Assembly: GCA_030263375.1 (NCBI GenBank)
Contig: SZOV01000029.1
Location: 1 to 34,612, forward strand
Length of the DNA: 34,612 nt
Direction of reading: 5' to 3'
Source of the DNA: Deltaproteobacteria bacterium PRO3
GTDB lineage: Bacteria; UBA10199; DSSB01
Positions 26,001-32,267 of the stretch are shown piece by piece. The position numbers and the translations under genes were made by a program. The notes beneath the pieces are model-generated. The model searched no databases, was not told where the DNA came from, and saw only the letters and a program-made list of their open reading frames with translations. The first letter of the stretch is position 1. The number at the start of each line of letters is the position of its first letter.

Positions 26001-26469
26001 GAACCTGCCGCCGGGGACCCTGCGCCTGAACTTCCGGATCGAGGAGGGCGACCGGCAGGGCATCGCGGTGGTGTATCTGGAAAAGGACGCGTTGCACCTG
26101 CAAAACCTGGAGACCGACCGGATGCGGCCCGGCGCCGGGACCCTGCTGATCGATTGGCTGGCGACGCAAGCGGCGCTGCGCGGGCTGCGCTTTCACCTTC
26201 GCGACACGCACAACCCGCAGATTTTCCGGATCTTGAATCGCGAGCGGATTTTCGCGCCGGGGACCGCGTGGGCGGAAGGGTTTTTCCACGACCCTTTAAC
26301 CGCGGAGAAGATCCGGGTCGCAGGGCCGGTCGAGGATCCCCTCTTCGCGGAAGAGCGCCAAGCCGCAGCCTTTCACATTACGGGGATCCTAAACCCAATG
26401 CGCCTGCCCTTTTACTTGCGTCGGCGCGAGGGCGCCGACGCCTTGGCGCTACCCAAGGGTCGTCAATAG
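23029..26469 (+). CDS. Large Ala-rich protein of unknown function with possible C-terminal acyltransferase-like domain
   Basis: I do not recognise this 1146-residue protein. Residues 1-135 are Ala/Glu-rich and helical (AALAELAELAREGDDSLFAA). Residues about 135-290 are Gly/Ala-rich and hydrophobic with Arg (ILAMGAAGLAFRLTRAATLS, GGALAGFGVETLAFTAVGKG), possibly membrane-associated. Residues about 350-620 look globular, with DFGQHRPEFPYVVSRLYSW. Residues 623-695 are a disordered Ala/Pro/Lys linker. Residues about 854-930 contain two hydrophobic stretches. Residues about 990-1090 (GIAVVYLEKDALHLQNLETD, GAGTLLIDWLATQAALRGLR) loosely recall a GNAT acyltransferase core. There is no signal peptide. 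A palindromic repeat is embedded in frame near residues 80-100. The 3' end overlaps the convergent CoA-binding gene by 21 bp. The start codon is only moderately supported. Confidence 0.75.
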   Translation: MKTGSYRGDFSGRAPLRADRPVLPSTPENEAIFGRAALAELAELAREGDDSLFAAGVLNLAGRLQAEDRLEAAAELYAVVAGAVPPLTGDKRERPLQARAQRHLDGLHGKGTFEYRAEFLLRRLAKDATHPSSILAMGAAGLAFRLTRAATLSRLAMSPAGFFTRGLGLRAGGALAGFGVETLAFTAVGKGGAVLFGEPVDLSPRAWVRDGAAGALTLGALKGAGALTQAGLRRWAAGQGALAAATRGLAPQAAMFGGILLAHRLEESLGWRPASSNSVRVGDALATSVHFRVGGRLAGALLGRRFKALEAGLDLQAAQASRGDPRILALATGLAPAGGGWLNPGFAAVSNPLESRPMLSQAQSEGGGARSETFLNVKQIETKLSRGNILLDLATREAAMTRGMVHLMYSLEDGFTSLLHGYRTKESSLLQGPLVAMLRQDPGLRKFLLDHGSEPAKHLWALIDVDTGELQRIVAFDRVKRPRSVLLWDPRAAVQGERATRSPVVSLDFGQHRPEFPYVVSRLYSWDAKAKVLSQDIPAPTPRYNDLGVEEAYRPERQAELLAADRLKIRIFPETAQELHFEIGRPASPAWRLSDARGGLLLAMSRTGEGHYFEFSRFAPALTMPARLEPAGEKTGRQATPPAAEPKPPVRQAKAAKPKGPVKPSLEEAGPAAKKEKPAAAVAAPEPQPAQEPSPQLRQALAALAELEKLPGENSKQVRQALTKLRAELRLLSKPELEIAVDAIAGKLETLLWLSEPAESFFRQELPHWPVFLRLRFAVALSAYLADPAPPRRAQSFGMFREIVPRLETWELQELQAALEKKFPRGSLTPDRRMMVDQVRILIRDALGPRGGSLPPATPLALLLGAATLLDPGKAEAATGDFLMSVANASRAVPPLGAALLAGAVTFVLRSRAARRLGNEALALGSAFLSRLSGGKTPIVLAREGAHPYELHLPDLSHWLRKGAEAVIAKREGREMSLKTSWLSARLPAYENLPPGTLRLNFRIEEGDRQGIAVVYLEKDALHLQNLETDRMRPGAGTLLIDWLATQAALRGLRFHLRDTHNPQIFRILNRERIFAPGTAWAEGFFHDPLTAEKIRVAGPVEDPLFAEERQAAAFHITGILNPMRLPFYLRRREGADALALPKGRQ
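23272..23314. repeat. Copy of the GGCCGTTC palindromic repeat inside a coding region
   Basis: GGGGCCGTTC at 23272-23281 and GAACGGCCCC at 23305-23314 are exact complements around 23 bases, followed by CTACAAG. The same half-sites make the 22-bp palindrome at 303-324, and GCCCCTAC endings resemble the GTAGGGGC edges of the nuo repeats. Here the element is read in frame (about residues 82-96), contributing AVPPLTGDKRERPLQ. Confidence 0.55.
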
Positions 26470-26841
26470 GCAAGTCCCGTCCCCGATTACGTTGAGGCCG
26501 TTTTCCTCCGCCATGCGGATGGCCGCGGGGCTCTGCGCCCCCGGCTGCATCCAGATATGGCGGATACCTTTTTGGATCGCCTGGCCGACTACCGCCTCGG
26601 TGATCGGCGGCGGGGTGATGATCGAGATGCTGGCGACCTCCGGCGGAAGGTCGAGGACGCTGGCGAAGCAGGAGAATCCTTCGATCTCCCGCTCGCGGGG
26701 GTTGACGGGATAAGCCCGATAGCCGTGCTCGAGGTATTTGCGCAGGACGCGGTTGCCGTACTTGTTGCGGTCCCGCGAGGCGCCGACGACGCCGAAGGCC
26801 GGGGAGCTCAGGAATTTTTCGATTTGTTCGCGGCGGGCCAT
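26449..26841 (-). CDS. CoA-binding domain protein (YccU type)
   Basis: The product is 130 residues, a single Rossmann-like domain of the CoA-binding type (CoA_binding_2) also found in succinyl-CoA synthetase alpha subunits. The family core is visible: FGVVGASRDRNKYGNRVLRK near residue 17, the strand AYPVNPREREIEGFSCFAS, PEVASISIITPPPITEAVV, and HIWMQPGAQSPAAIRMAEEN with the conserved Gln-Pro-Gly. Its physiological role is not defined; relatives bind CoA and may act as regulators. It lies 25 bp downstream of the Rho-like gene on the same strand and is probably cotranscribed. Its 3' end runs 21 bp into the convergent large protein gene. Confidence 0.9.
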   Translation of the reverse strand: MARREQIEKFLSSPAFGVVGASRDRNKYGNRVLRKYLEHGYRAYPVNPREREIEGFSCFASVLDLPPEVASISIITPPPITEAVVGQAIQKGIRHIWMQPGAQSPAAIRMAEENGLNVIGDGTCLLTTLG

Positions 26842-26866
26842 GGAAGCATTAGAGCACCCGCTTGAC

Positions 26867-27850
26867 CTACTGTAAACCGCCTTGAACCGCCTTGAGCAGG
26901 TCGGCGTTGCGCGGATAGCGCTGGAGGGTCTCGAGGAGCTTTTTGCCCGCGTCGATGGGATTGAGGCCGGCCAAGAAGCCTCGGATCTTCTGCATTGTCG
27001 CGTATTCCTCGGGGCTGAGCAGCTTCTCCTCCTTGCGCGTCCCGGAGGCCGGGACGTCGATGGCGGGGAAGATGCGCTGCTCGGCCAGGCGCCGGGAAAG
27101 CACGAGTTCCATGTTGCCGGTGCCCTTGAACTCTTGAAAGATATACTCGTCCATCTGGCTGCCCGTGTTGATCAGCGCTGTGGCGAGGATGGTGATCGAG
27201 CCGCCTTCCTCGAGCTTGCGCGCGGCGCCGAAGAAACGGCGCGGGACCTCGAGGGCGTTGGCGTCGACGCCTCCGCTCAAGGTCTTGCCGCTGCGGGCTT
27301 CGCGGTTGTGCACCCGCGCCAGGCGGGTCAGCGAATCGACGACGATGACGACGTCCTTGCTCTCGTTGGCCAGGGCCACCGCGTCTTCCAGCAGGGTATT
27401 CGCGGTCTGGATGTGGTGATCGGTGTCGTGGTCGGAGGAGGAGGCGCGGATCTCGGCGGGGACCGAGCGCTTGAAGTCGGTGACTTCCTCGGGCCGCTCC
27501 TCGACCAGGAGGGCGAAGAGCTTGACCTCGGGGTTGTTCTTCGCGATCGCGTTGCAGAGGTCTTGCAGCAGGGTGGTCTTGCCCGCCTTCGGCGGGGCGA
27601 CGATCAGGCCGCGCTGGCCCTTGCCGATGGGGCAGACCAGGTCGAAGACGCGCATCGACAGCGGGCCGCCCTCGGTCTCGAGGCGCAGGCGTTCGAAGGG
27701 ATCGATCGAGGTCTTCGCGACGAAGGCCGTGAACGCATCCGATTTTCGTGGATCCGGTCGTCCCATGCGGCCCTGCGGGTGGTGGCGCTGCGGAGGGCCG
27801 GAGTGCCGGCGGTCCGGACGACCGCCGCGGGAATAGCGTTGATGTCTCAT
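26867..27850 (-). CDS. rho: Transcription termination factor Rho lacking the N-terminal RNA-binding domain
   Basis: Rho is a hexameric RNA helicase that terminates transcription. This product is only 327 residues, against 419 in E. coli. The motor is intact: P-loop APPKAGKTTLLQ (Lys91, Thr92), catalytic Glu118 in EERPEEVTDF, Walker B VIVVDSLTR (Asp172), Q-loop LSGGVDANAL, R-loop EFKGTGNMEL, and arginine finger Arg272 in SGTRKEE. The helical and cold-shock-like N-terminal domain, which is the primary RNA site, is missing. In its place is a basic, Arg/Gly/His-rich segment of about 47 residues (MRHQRYSRGGRPDRRHSGPP) before DPFERLRLE. An in-frame TAA three bases upstream of the codon before ATG (27850), and a divergent gene 145 bp away, leave no room for the lost domain. 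The stretch SSSDHDTDHH also departs from the usual STFDEP. It may be the only Rho or a divergent paralogue. Confidence 0.93.
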   Translation of the reverse strand: MRHQRYSRGGRPDRRHSGPPQRHHPQGRMGRPDPRKSDAFTAFVAKTSIDPFERLRLETEGGPLSMRVFDLVCPIGKGQRGLIVAPPKAGKTTLLQDLCNAIAKNNPEVKLFALLVEERPEEVTDFKRSVPAEIRASSSDHDTDHHIQTANTLLEDAVALANESKDVVIVVDSLTRLARVHNREARSGKTLSGGVDANALEVPRRFFGAARKLEEGGSITILATALINTGSQMDEYIFQEFKGTGNMELVLSRRLAEQRIFPAIDVPASGTRKEEKLLSPEEYATMQKIRGFLAGLNPIDAGKKLLETLQRYPRNADLLKAVQGGLQ

Positions 27851-27995
27851 AGATTAGGCTGGGGGAGATAAAGCACTTTCCACCCCCGACGTCCAAGGAA
27901 TTTTGGAGACTTTTTAGACCAAAATAAGTACCTTTCCGTCCTCCTACCTACCGAATGGTCCCACGTTTCGGGACGCTTGAAAAGCTGGAGGACCC
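27851..27995. other. Divergent intergenic region between rho and the large envelope protein gene
   Basis: This 145-bp stretch must hold promoters for both directions. A GGAGG ribosome-binding site lies at 27987-27991, five bases before the ATG at 27996. AT-rich patches occur at 27897-27930 (TTTTGGAGACTTTTTAGACC). I could not pick a convincing -35/-10 pair on either strand, and no ribosome-binding site is seen for rho. Confidence 0.5.
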
Positions 27996-30900
27996 ATGCC
28001 TCGACCGATTTCCCGCATTTTCTTGGCGTTCTTCGCCATCCTGCTCTTTTGTGCAAAATCCCAAGCCGCCCCGATGAGCCCCGATCAGGTGCCCGAAACC
28101 CTGCGTCCCTGGATCGCCTGGGCCCTCCACGATCACGAGGAACAAGGCTGCCCCTTCCTCAACGCCTCCGGTGATTCGCGCGTCTGCGGCTGGGCCGGGC
28201 GCCTCGATCTGAGCATCGACGAGAAGCAGGGTGCCTTCAGCCAGTCATGGCTTTTATATAAGGATGACTGGGTGCCCCTCCCCGGCGACGAGAAGCGCTG
28301 GCCCCAAGGCCTGCGCGTCGACGGCCAACCCGCCGCAGTTGTCCTGCGCGGCGAGGTCCCGAGCGTCTTTTTGAAAAAGGGCCCCCACAGCCTCACCGGC
28401 TCCTACGTCTGGGACGCCATCCCCGAAAGCTTTCAAATCCCCCCCGCGGTGGGCCTGCTGAAGCTCAGCGTGAAGGGGGCCCCGGTCGACTTCCCGCAAT
28501 GGGACGAACAGGGCTTGTTATGGTTGGAGAAAGACTCCGCGCAAGAGGGCGGGGAAGAGCGCCTCGACGTCCGCGTCAACCGGCTCGTCGACGACGACAT
28601 CCCGCTCTACCTGGTGACCCGCATCACGCTCGAGGCCGCGGGCAAGGCCCGCGAGGCGGTCCTGGGGAAGCTGCTCCCCGACGGCTTCAAGCTGGTCTCC
28701 ATCGACTCGCCCATCCCGGCGCGGGTCGAGCCGGACGGCAGCCTCAAGGTCCAGGTGCGGGCGGGCACCTGGGATCTCACCATCAAGGCGCGGCACCTGG
28801 GTCCGGTTTCCGACTTAACCCTGCCTCAGGCGGAGCCTCCCTTGGCCCCCGAGGAGGTTTGGGTCTTCAAGGCCCATAACAACCTGCGCCTGGTTTCGGT
28901 CGAGGGGCTCCCTTCCATTGACCCGCAGCAGACGACCTTGCCCGCCGACTGGAAACAGCTTCCCGCCTACCGCATCCGTCCCGGCGAGACGATGAAGTTG
29001 GTGGAGCGCCGCCGCGGCGACGCCGACCCCGCGCCCGACCAGCTCACCTTGTATCGCCGGCTTTGGCTAGATTTTGACGGGACGGGTTACACGATCCAGG
29101 ACGCCCTCTCCGGCACGATGAACCGCAGCTATCGCCTCGAGATGAATCCCCCCGTGCAGCTGGGCCGCGTCTCGGTGGACGGGCAGGACCAATTCATCAC
29201 CGCGCTCGCCGGCGACAAGCGCGCCGGCGTCGAGATCCGCCAGGGGCAGCTGCAGGTCAGCGCCGACAGCCGCCTGCCGGACCTGACCCGCAGGATCCCG
29301 GCGATCGGCTGGAACAACGATTTTCAAAAGGTGAGCGGCGAGCTGAACCTGCCGCCGGGTTGGACGCTCTTGGCCGCCACCGGCGCCGACGAGGTGCCGG
29401 GTACCTGGATCTCCGACTGGAACCTGCTCAACATCTTCATGGTCCTGATCCTGTTCCTGATCTTCGCCAAGCTCTGGGGGAAATGGTGGGGGCTCTTGGC
29501 CCTCTTTGCCCTCGCGCTCACCTATACCGAGCGCGACGCCCCGCAATGGGTGTGGCTGGCCCTGCTTGGTGGTTGCGCGCTGCTGCGCTTGCTCAAGCCC
29601 GGGAAGCTTCGCAGCTTGGTCCGCGTCTACGTCGGCATCACCTTGGTGGTCTTGGTGGCGATCGCCGTGCCCTTCATGGTGCAGCAGCTGCGCCAGGCGA
29701 TGTACCCGGTGCTGGAGCACTCCTACGCCTATCTGGACGCCGAGGGCGGCAACGCCCTCTATCCCTCGGGACGGGGCAAAGGTTTCACCTTGGGCGGTGC
29801 CCCCGCGCCGCAGGCGGTGCAAACGGAGGCCTACGCTCCGCCTCCGCCGCCCGCCGAGGCCGTGCAGGAACAGCTCGCGGCCGACGAGGCCACCCAGCCC
29901 TCCACGGTCCTGCGCTCGAAGCTGAAGCGCGAAGAGCCCCAGCGGCAGATGGTGGTGGCCGGCAAGGCCTCGGGGAAATTCGGTTACTACGACCAAAAGA
30001 CCCAGGAAAACTTATTGCAGCAGCGCCCGGGCACCAAGGTGCAGACCGGCCCGGGACTGCCGACCTGGAGCTGGAACCGCTTCGAGCTGCGCTGGAACGG
30101 ACCGGTCGAGAAGAGCCAAGAGTTGATCTTGTTCTTGGTGCCGCCGGCGATCAACTTCCTCCTCGCGGTCTTGCGCGTCGTGCTGCTCGCGCTCTTGGTG
30201 CTTTGCGTCTTGGGCTTGCCGGGGACCTTCTGGCCCAACTTTCTCAAGGCCCGCAAGGCCGCGACGGCGGCGGTTTTGTTGGCCGCGGCCCTGAGCCTGG
30301 CGCCGCAGTCGGCGCGGGCGGATTACCCCTCCAAGGAGCTGCTCGACGAGCTGCGGGAGCGGATTCTGCAAAATCCCGAATGCTTCCCCGACTGCGCCTC
30401 GGTCTCGCGCATGCAGTTGAATGTCGCCGGGCGCCAGCTGCGAGCGATCCTCGAGATCGGCGTGGAGGGGACGACGGCGGTTCCCCTGCCGGGATCTTTT
30501 GAAGAGTGGTCCCCGCAGACCGTGAGCGTGGACGGGCAGCCCTTCGCGGCCCTGCATCGCGACGACGAGGGGCAGTTGTGGATCCAGTTGACGCCCGGCG
30601 TGCACCAGGTCGTGATCGAGGGCCCGCTGCCCGAACGCCCCAGCGTCCAGATCGCCCTGCCGCTCAAGCCGCATTACCTGCAGGCGCAGGTCAGCGATTG
30701 GAGCCTCGAGGGACTGCAGGACAACGGCCTCACCGCCGACAACCTCCAGTTGACGCGGCTGCAAGGCTTGAGCCCCGACGCCGCGGCGCCCAAGGAGACG
30801 AGCCTGCCGCCCTTCTTCACGGTGGAACGCAGCCTGATCCTCGGCCTGACCTGGGAGGTACAGACCCGCATTGTCCGCCTCTCCCCGCCGGGCACGGCCT

Positions 30901-32180
30901 TCCTGACTGAGATTCCCCTACTGCCCGGCGAATCGGTCACCGACGCCGACGTCGAGGTGAAGGACGGCAAGGTCCGCGTCAGCATGGGACCCAACGCCAT
31001 GGACTTCTCCTGGCGATCGGTCCTGGCCGAGACCGACAAGATCCAGCTGAAGGCGACCGAGTCGGATGCCTTGATGGACATCTGGCGCCTCGACTTGAAT
31101 CCCGTCTGGCACTTCAGCGCGACGGGCATCCCGCCCGTGCACCCCGAGAGCGCGACACAACGCTGGCCCATCGAGTGGCGCCCCTGGCCGGGGGAGGAGC
31201 TGACGCTGGCGATCAGCCGGCCCGCCGGCGTTCCGGGGCAGACCCTCACCATCGACCGCAGCCTCCTGGTCCTGAAGCCGGGCCTGCGCTTCACCGAGTC
31301 GTCGCTCTCGCTGACGATGCGCAGCAGCCTCGGCGGGCAGCACGTCCTGACCCTGCCCGAGGGCGCGGTACTGCAGTCCGTGCAGATCAACGGCGCCGCG
31401 CAGCCGATCCGCCAAGAGGGCCTGAAGGTCACCCTCCCGCTGGTTCCGGGCTCGCAGCGCGTCGAGCTCAACTGGCAGCAGCCGCTCGCCCTCAAGACCT
31501 ATTTCAAGTCGCCCGACCTGAAGCTGGGGACGAGCAGCGTCAATGCCGAGCTGCAGATCCACCTGCCGAGCAATCGCTGGGTCCTCTTTACCGGAGGGCT
31601 CCGCGTCGGGCCGGCGGTCCTTTTCTGGAGCCTTTTGGCCGTCCTGCTGCTCGTCTCGATCGGCCTGGGCCGCAGCGGTCTCAGCCCCCTGAAGACGCAC
31701 CAGTGGATCCTGCTGGGTGTGGGGCTGACGCAGGTGCCGATCTGGGCCTCCATCATCGTGGCGGGCTGGATCTTGGCCCTGGCCTACCGCGAGCGCAAGC
31801 CCCTGGCCGGCAACTTCAGCTTCGATCTCTTCCAAATCCTGCTCGTCGCCTGGACCTTGGCGGCCCTCATCGTGATCTTCGTCTCGATCCACCAGGGGCT
31901 CCTCGGCATGCCCGACATGCAGATCGCCGGCAACGGCTCGAGCAGCACCTTCCTGCGCTGGTACAAGGACCGCACCGGCGACGTCCTGCCGCAGGTCTGG
32001 GTGGTCTCGGTGCCGCTCTTCTGCTACCGCCTGGCCATGCTGGCCTGGGCCCTCTGGCTGGCGCTGGCCCTGCTGCGTTGGCTGCGCTGGGGCTGGGCGA
32101 GCCTGACCCAAGGCGGGGCCTGGCGGGCCCTGCGGGTGAGGCGGGCCCCGACTCCGCCGCCTCCCCCGCCGGCCGCATGA
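27996..32180 (+). CDS. Large multi-pass envelope protein with duplicated beta-rich periplasmic modules
   Basis: I do not recognise a named family. The product is 1394 residues. Residues 1-25 form a signal peptide (ISRIFLAFFAILLFCAKSQA). Residues about 26-475 are beta-rich and likely periplasmic. Hydrophobic helices follow at about 477-495, 505-530, 541-565, 708-746 and 751-768. The last resembles an internal signal sequence (AVLLAAALSLAPQSARA). A second beta-rich region spans about 775-1205, and four or more helices close the protein (1207-1225, 1235-1265, 1278-1301, 1336-1366), ending in a Pro-rich tail. The two extracytoplasmic halves share a pattern: a Cys-containing start, then W-x-PxxxxVDGQPxA, then L-x2-G-x-H. 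This suggests an old duplication or fusion. A Pro/Ala/Glu-rich linker lies near 600-640. The ribosome-binding site is good. The histidine kinase gene 87 bp downstream may be functionally linked. Confidence 0.8.
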   Translation: MPRPISRIFLAFFAILLFCAKSQAAPMSPDQVPETLRPWIAWALHDHEEQGCPFLNASGDSRVCGWAGRLDLSIDEKQGAFSQSWLLYKDDWVPLPGDEKRWPQGLRVDGQPAAVVLRGEVPSVFLKKGPHSLTGSYVWDAIPESFQIPPAVGLLKLSVKGAPVDFPQWDEQGLLWLEKDSAQEGGEERLDVRVNRLVDDDIPLYLVTRITLEAAGKAREAVLGKLLPDGFKLVSIDSPIPARVEPDGSLKVQVRAGTWDLTIKARHLGPVSDLTLPQAEPPLAPEEVWVFKAHNNLRLVSVEGLPSIDPQQTTLPADWKQLPAYRIRPGETMKLVERRRGDADPAPDQLTLYRRLWLDFDGTGYTIQDALSGTMNRSYRLEMNPPVQLGRVSVDGQDQFITALAGDKRAGVEIRQGQLQVSADSRLPDLTRRIPAIGWNNDFQKVSGELNLPPGWTLLAATGADEVPGTWISDWNLLNIFMVLILFLIFAKLWGKWWGLLALFALALTYTERDAPQWVWLALLGGCALLRLLKPGKLRSLVRVYVGITLVVLVAIAVPFMVQQLRQAMYPVLEHSYAYLDAEGGNALYPSGRGKGFTLGGAPAPQAVQTEAYAPPPPPAEAVQEQLAADEATQPSTVLRSKLKREEPQRQMVVAGKASGKFGYYDQKTQENLLQQRPGTKVQTGPGLPTWSWNRFELRWNGPVEKSQELILFLVPPAINFLLAVLRVVLLALLVLCVLGLPGTFWPNFLKARKAATAAVLLAAALSLAPQSARADYPSKELLDELRERILQNPECFPDCASVSRMQLNVAGRQLRAILEIGVEGTTAVPLPGSFEEWSPQTVSVDGQPFAALHRDDEGQLWIQLTPGVHQVVIEGPLPERPSVQIALPLKPHYLQAQVSDWSLEGLQDNGLTADNLQLTRLQGLSPDAAAPKETSLPPFFTVERSLILGLTWEVQTRIVRLSPPGTAFLTEIPLLPGESVTDADVEVKDGKVRVSMGPNAMDFSWRSVLAETDKIQLKATESDALMDIWRLDLNPVWHFSATGIPPVHPESATQRWPIEWRPWPGEELTLAISRPAGVPGQTLTIDRSLLVLKPGLRFTESSLSLTMRSSLGGQHVLTLPEGAVLQSVQINGAAQPIRQEGLKVTLPLVPGSQRVELNWQQPLALKTYFKSPDLKLGTSSVNAELQIHLPSNRWVLFTGGLRVGPAVLFWSLLAVLLLVSIGLGRSGLSPLKTHQWILLGVGLTQVPIWASIIVAGWILALAYRERKPLAGNFSFDLFQILLVAWTLAALIVIFVSIHQGLLGMPDMQIAGNGSSSTFLRWYKDRTGDVLPQVWVVSVPLFCYRLAMLAWALWLALALLRWLRWGWASLTQGGAWRALRVRRAPTPPPPPPAA

Positions 32181-32267
32181 CGCGAGAAAGGCTTGGGCAT
32201 CCGCCGCTCTTCCGTTAGAATCGGGGTTCCTGGGCCGGATGAGGCGGGAAGGGTGTGAGGGCGAGGG

